From: Herminiimonas sp.
GTDB taxonomy: Bacteria > Pseudomonadota > Gammaproteobacteria > Burkholderiales > Burkholderiaceae
NCBI GenBank assembly: GCA_014377155.1
Contig: JACMQD010000053.1
Coordinates: forward strand, 1 to 26,531
DNA: 26,531 nt
Direction: 5' to 3'
In this document: piece after piece, positions 26,095-26,531 of the stretch
Numbering within the stretch: the first letter of the stretch is position 1
How the letters are laid out: each line of letters starts with the position of its first letter
Translations under genes and position numbers: made by a program
The notes under the pieces: generated by a model
Databases searched by the model: none
What the model was told of the DNA's origin: nothing
The model's input: only the letters and a program-made list of their open reading frames with translations

Positions 26095-26531
26095 ATGACT
26101 ATTGTTGATAACAGAAAAGCCTTTCACGATTACTTCATCGAAGAGCGCTATGAAGCGGGCGTCATGCTCGAAGGCTGGGAAGCCAAATCGATCCGTGCGG
26201 GCCGCGTCCAGCTCAAGGAAGCGTACGTGATCGTCAACAAGGGCGAGTTATTTTTGTTCGGTGCGCATATCAGCGCGCTGTCGTCGGCATCGACGCATGT
26301 TTCGCCAATGGCAACGCGGACCCGCAAACTGTTACTGCATGCCGCCGAAATCAAGAAACTGGTCGAAAAAGTGGATCGTTCCGGCTATACGCTGGTTCCA
26401 TTGAATTTGCATTATCTGAAAGGCCGCATCAAGTGCGAAATCGGCCTGGCCAAGGGCAAGAAGCAGCATGACAAGCGCGATACCGAAAGGGAGCGTGACG
26501 GCCAACGCGAAGTAGCGGCTGCCATGAAGCA
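26095..26531 (+). CDS. smpB: SsrA-binding protein SmpB (3' end outside window)
   Basis: Binds tmRNA and delivers it to stalled ribosomes for trans-translation. The frame is open from ATG 26095 to the window end: 145 full codons, so only the last few residues should be missing. It reads [44 protein letters not shown], the LHAAEIKKL segment, [31 protein letters not shown] and the basic tail [17 protein letters not shown] that enters the ribosomal mRNA channel. There is no strong ribosome binding site before the ATG. Divergent ratA begins 65 bases upstream. Confidence 0.96.
   Translation, partial: MTIVDNRKAFHDYFIEERYEAGVMLEGWEAKSIRAGRVQLKEAYVIVNKGELFLFGAHISALSSASTHVSPMATRTRKLLLHAAEIKKLVEKVDRSGYTLVPLNLHYLKGRIKCEIGLAKGKKQHDKRDTERERDGQREVAAAMK

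Overview
The window looks like a betaproteobacterial chromosome, most likely Burkholderiales and perhaps Oxalobacteraceae. This is inferred from protein character and gene order (smpB / ratA-rnfH / DUF4124 / guaB / guaA, nadB-nadC-nadA, queE-queD-tadA). I ran no database search, so the genus is not assigned.

Layout. (1) 1-2980: NAD de novo synthesis. The 3' part of nadB converges on a translationally coupled nadA-nadC pair. (2) 3299-5514: an unrecognised small gene, then convergent ybiT (ABC-F ATPase). (3) 5609-7461: an alpha/beta hydrolase coupled to an LdcA-type L,D-carboxypeptidase. (4) 7620-9222: a queE-queD-tadA operon for tRNA wobble-base modification. (5) 9636-10378: two small genes, DUF2805/TIGR03643 and DUF393. 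(6) About 10380-20425: an accessory segment. It holds a decayed hipA fragment, an intact AbiEi/DUF6088-type antitoxin gene, an AbiEii-type toxin gene cut off after about 50 codons, and a complete four-gene Wadjet (JetABCD) operon of the DUF2397/DUF2398/TIGR02680/DUF2399 type (type II). All four jet genes overlap their neighbours. (7) 20426-24594: guaB, a GAF-GGDEF diguanylate cyclase and guaA in one operon. (8) 24755-26531: a secreted DUF4124 protein, rnfH-ratA, and divergent smpB, which runs off the window.

How it works together. Most of the window is housekeeping: NAD, queuosine and inosine tRNA modification, guanine nucleotides, trans-translation and peptidoglycan recycling. The accessory segment sits directly against the 3' end of guaA, a known insertion hotspot, and is made of defence and toxin-antitoxin genes. 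The intact one is the Wadjet SMC-like complex, which in characterised relatives recognises and cleaves circular plasmid DNA. Both edges of the segment carry a 9-bp motif close to TTACCGTCA and a weak longer direct repeat. These could be remnants of element ends or binding sites. No integrase or transposase gene is visible here.

I found no convincing new multi-gene system. The Wadjet operon is a recognised family. The less explained parts are the repeat structure at the segment edges, the stacked toxin-antitoxin wrecks upstream of jetA, and the diguanylate cyclase between guaB and guaA.
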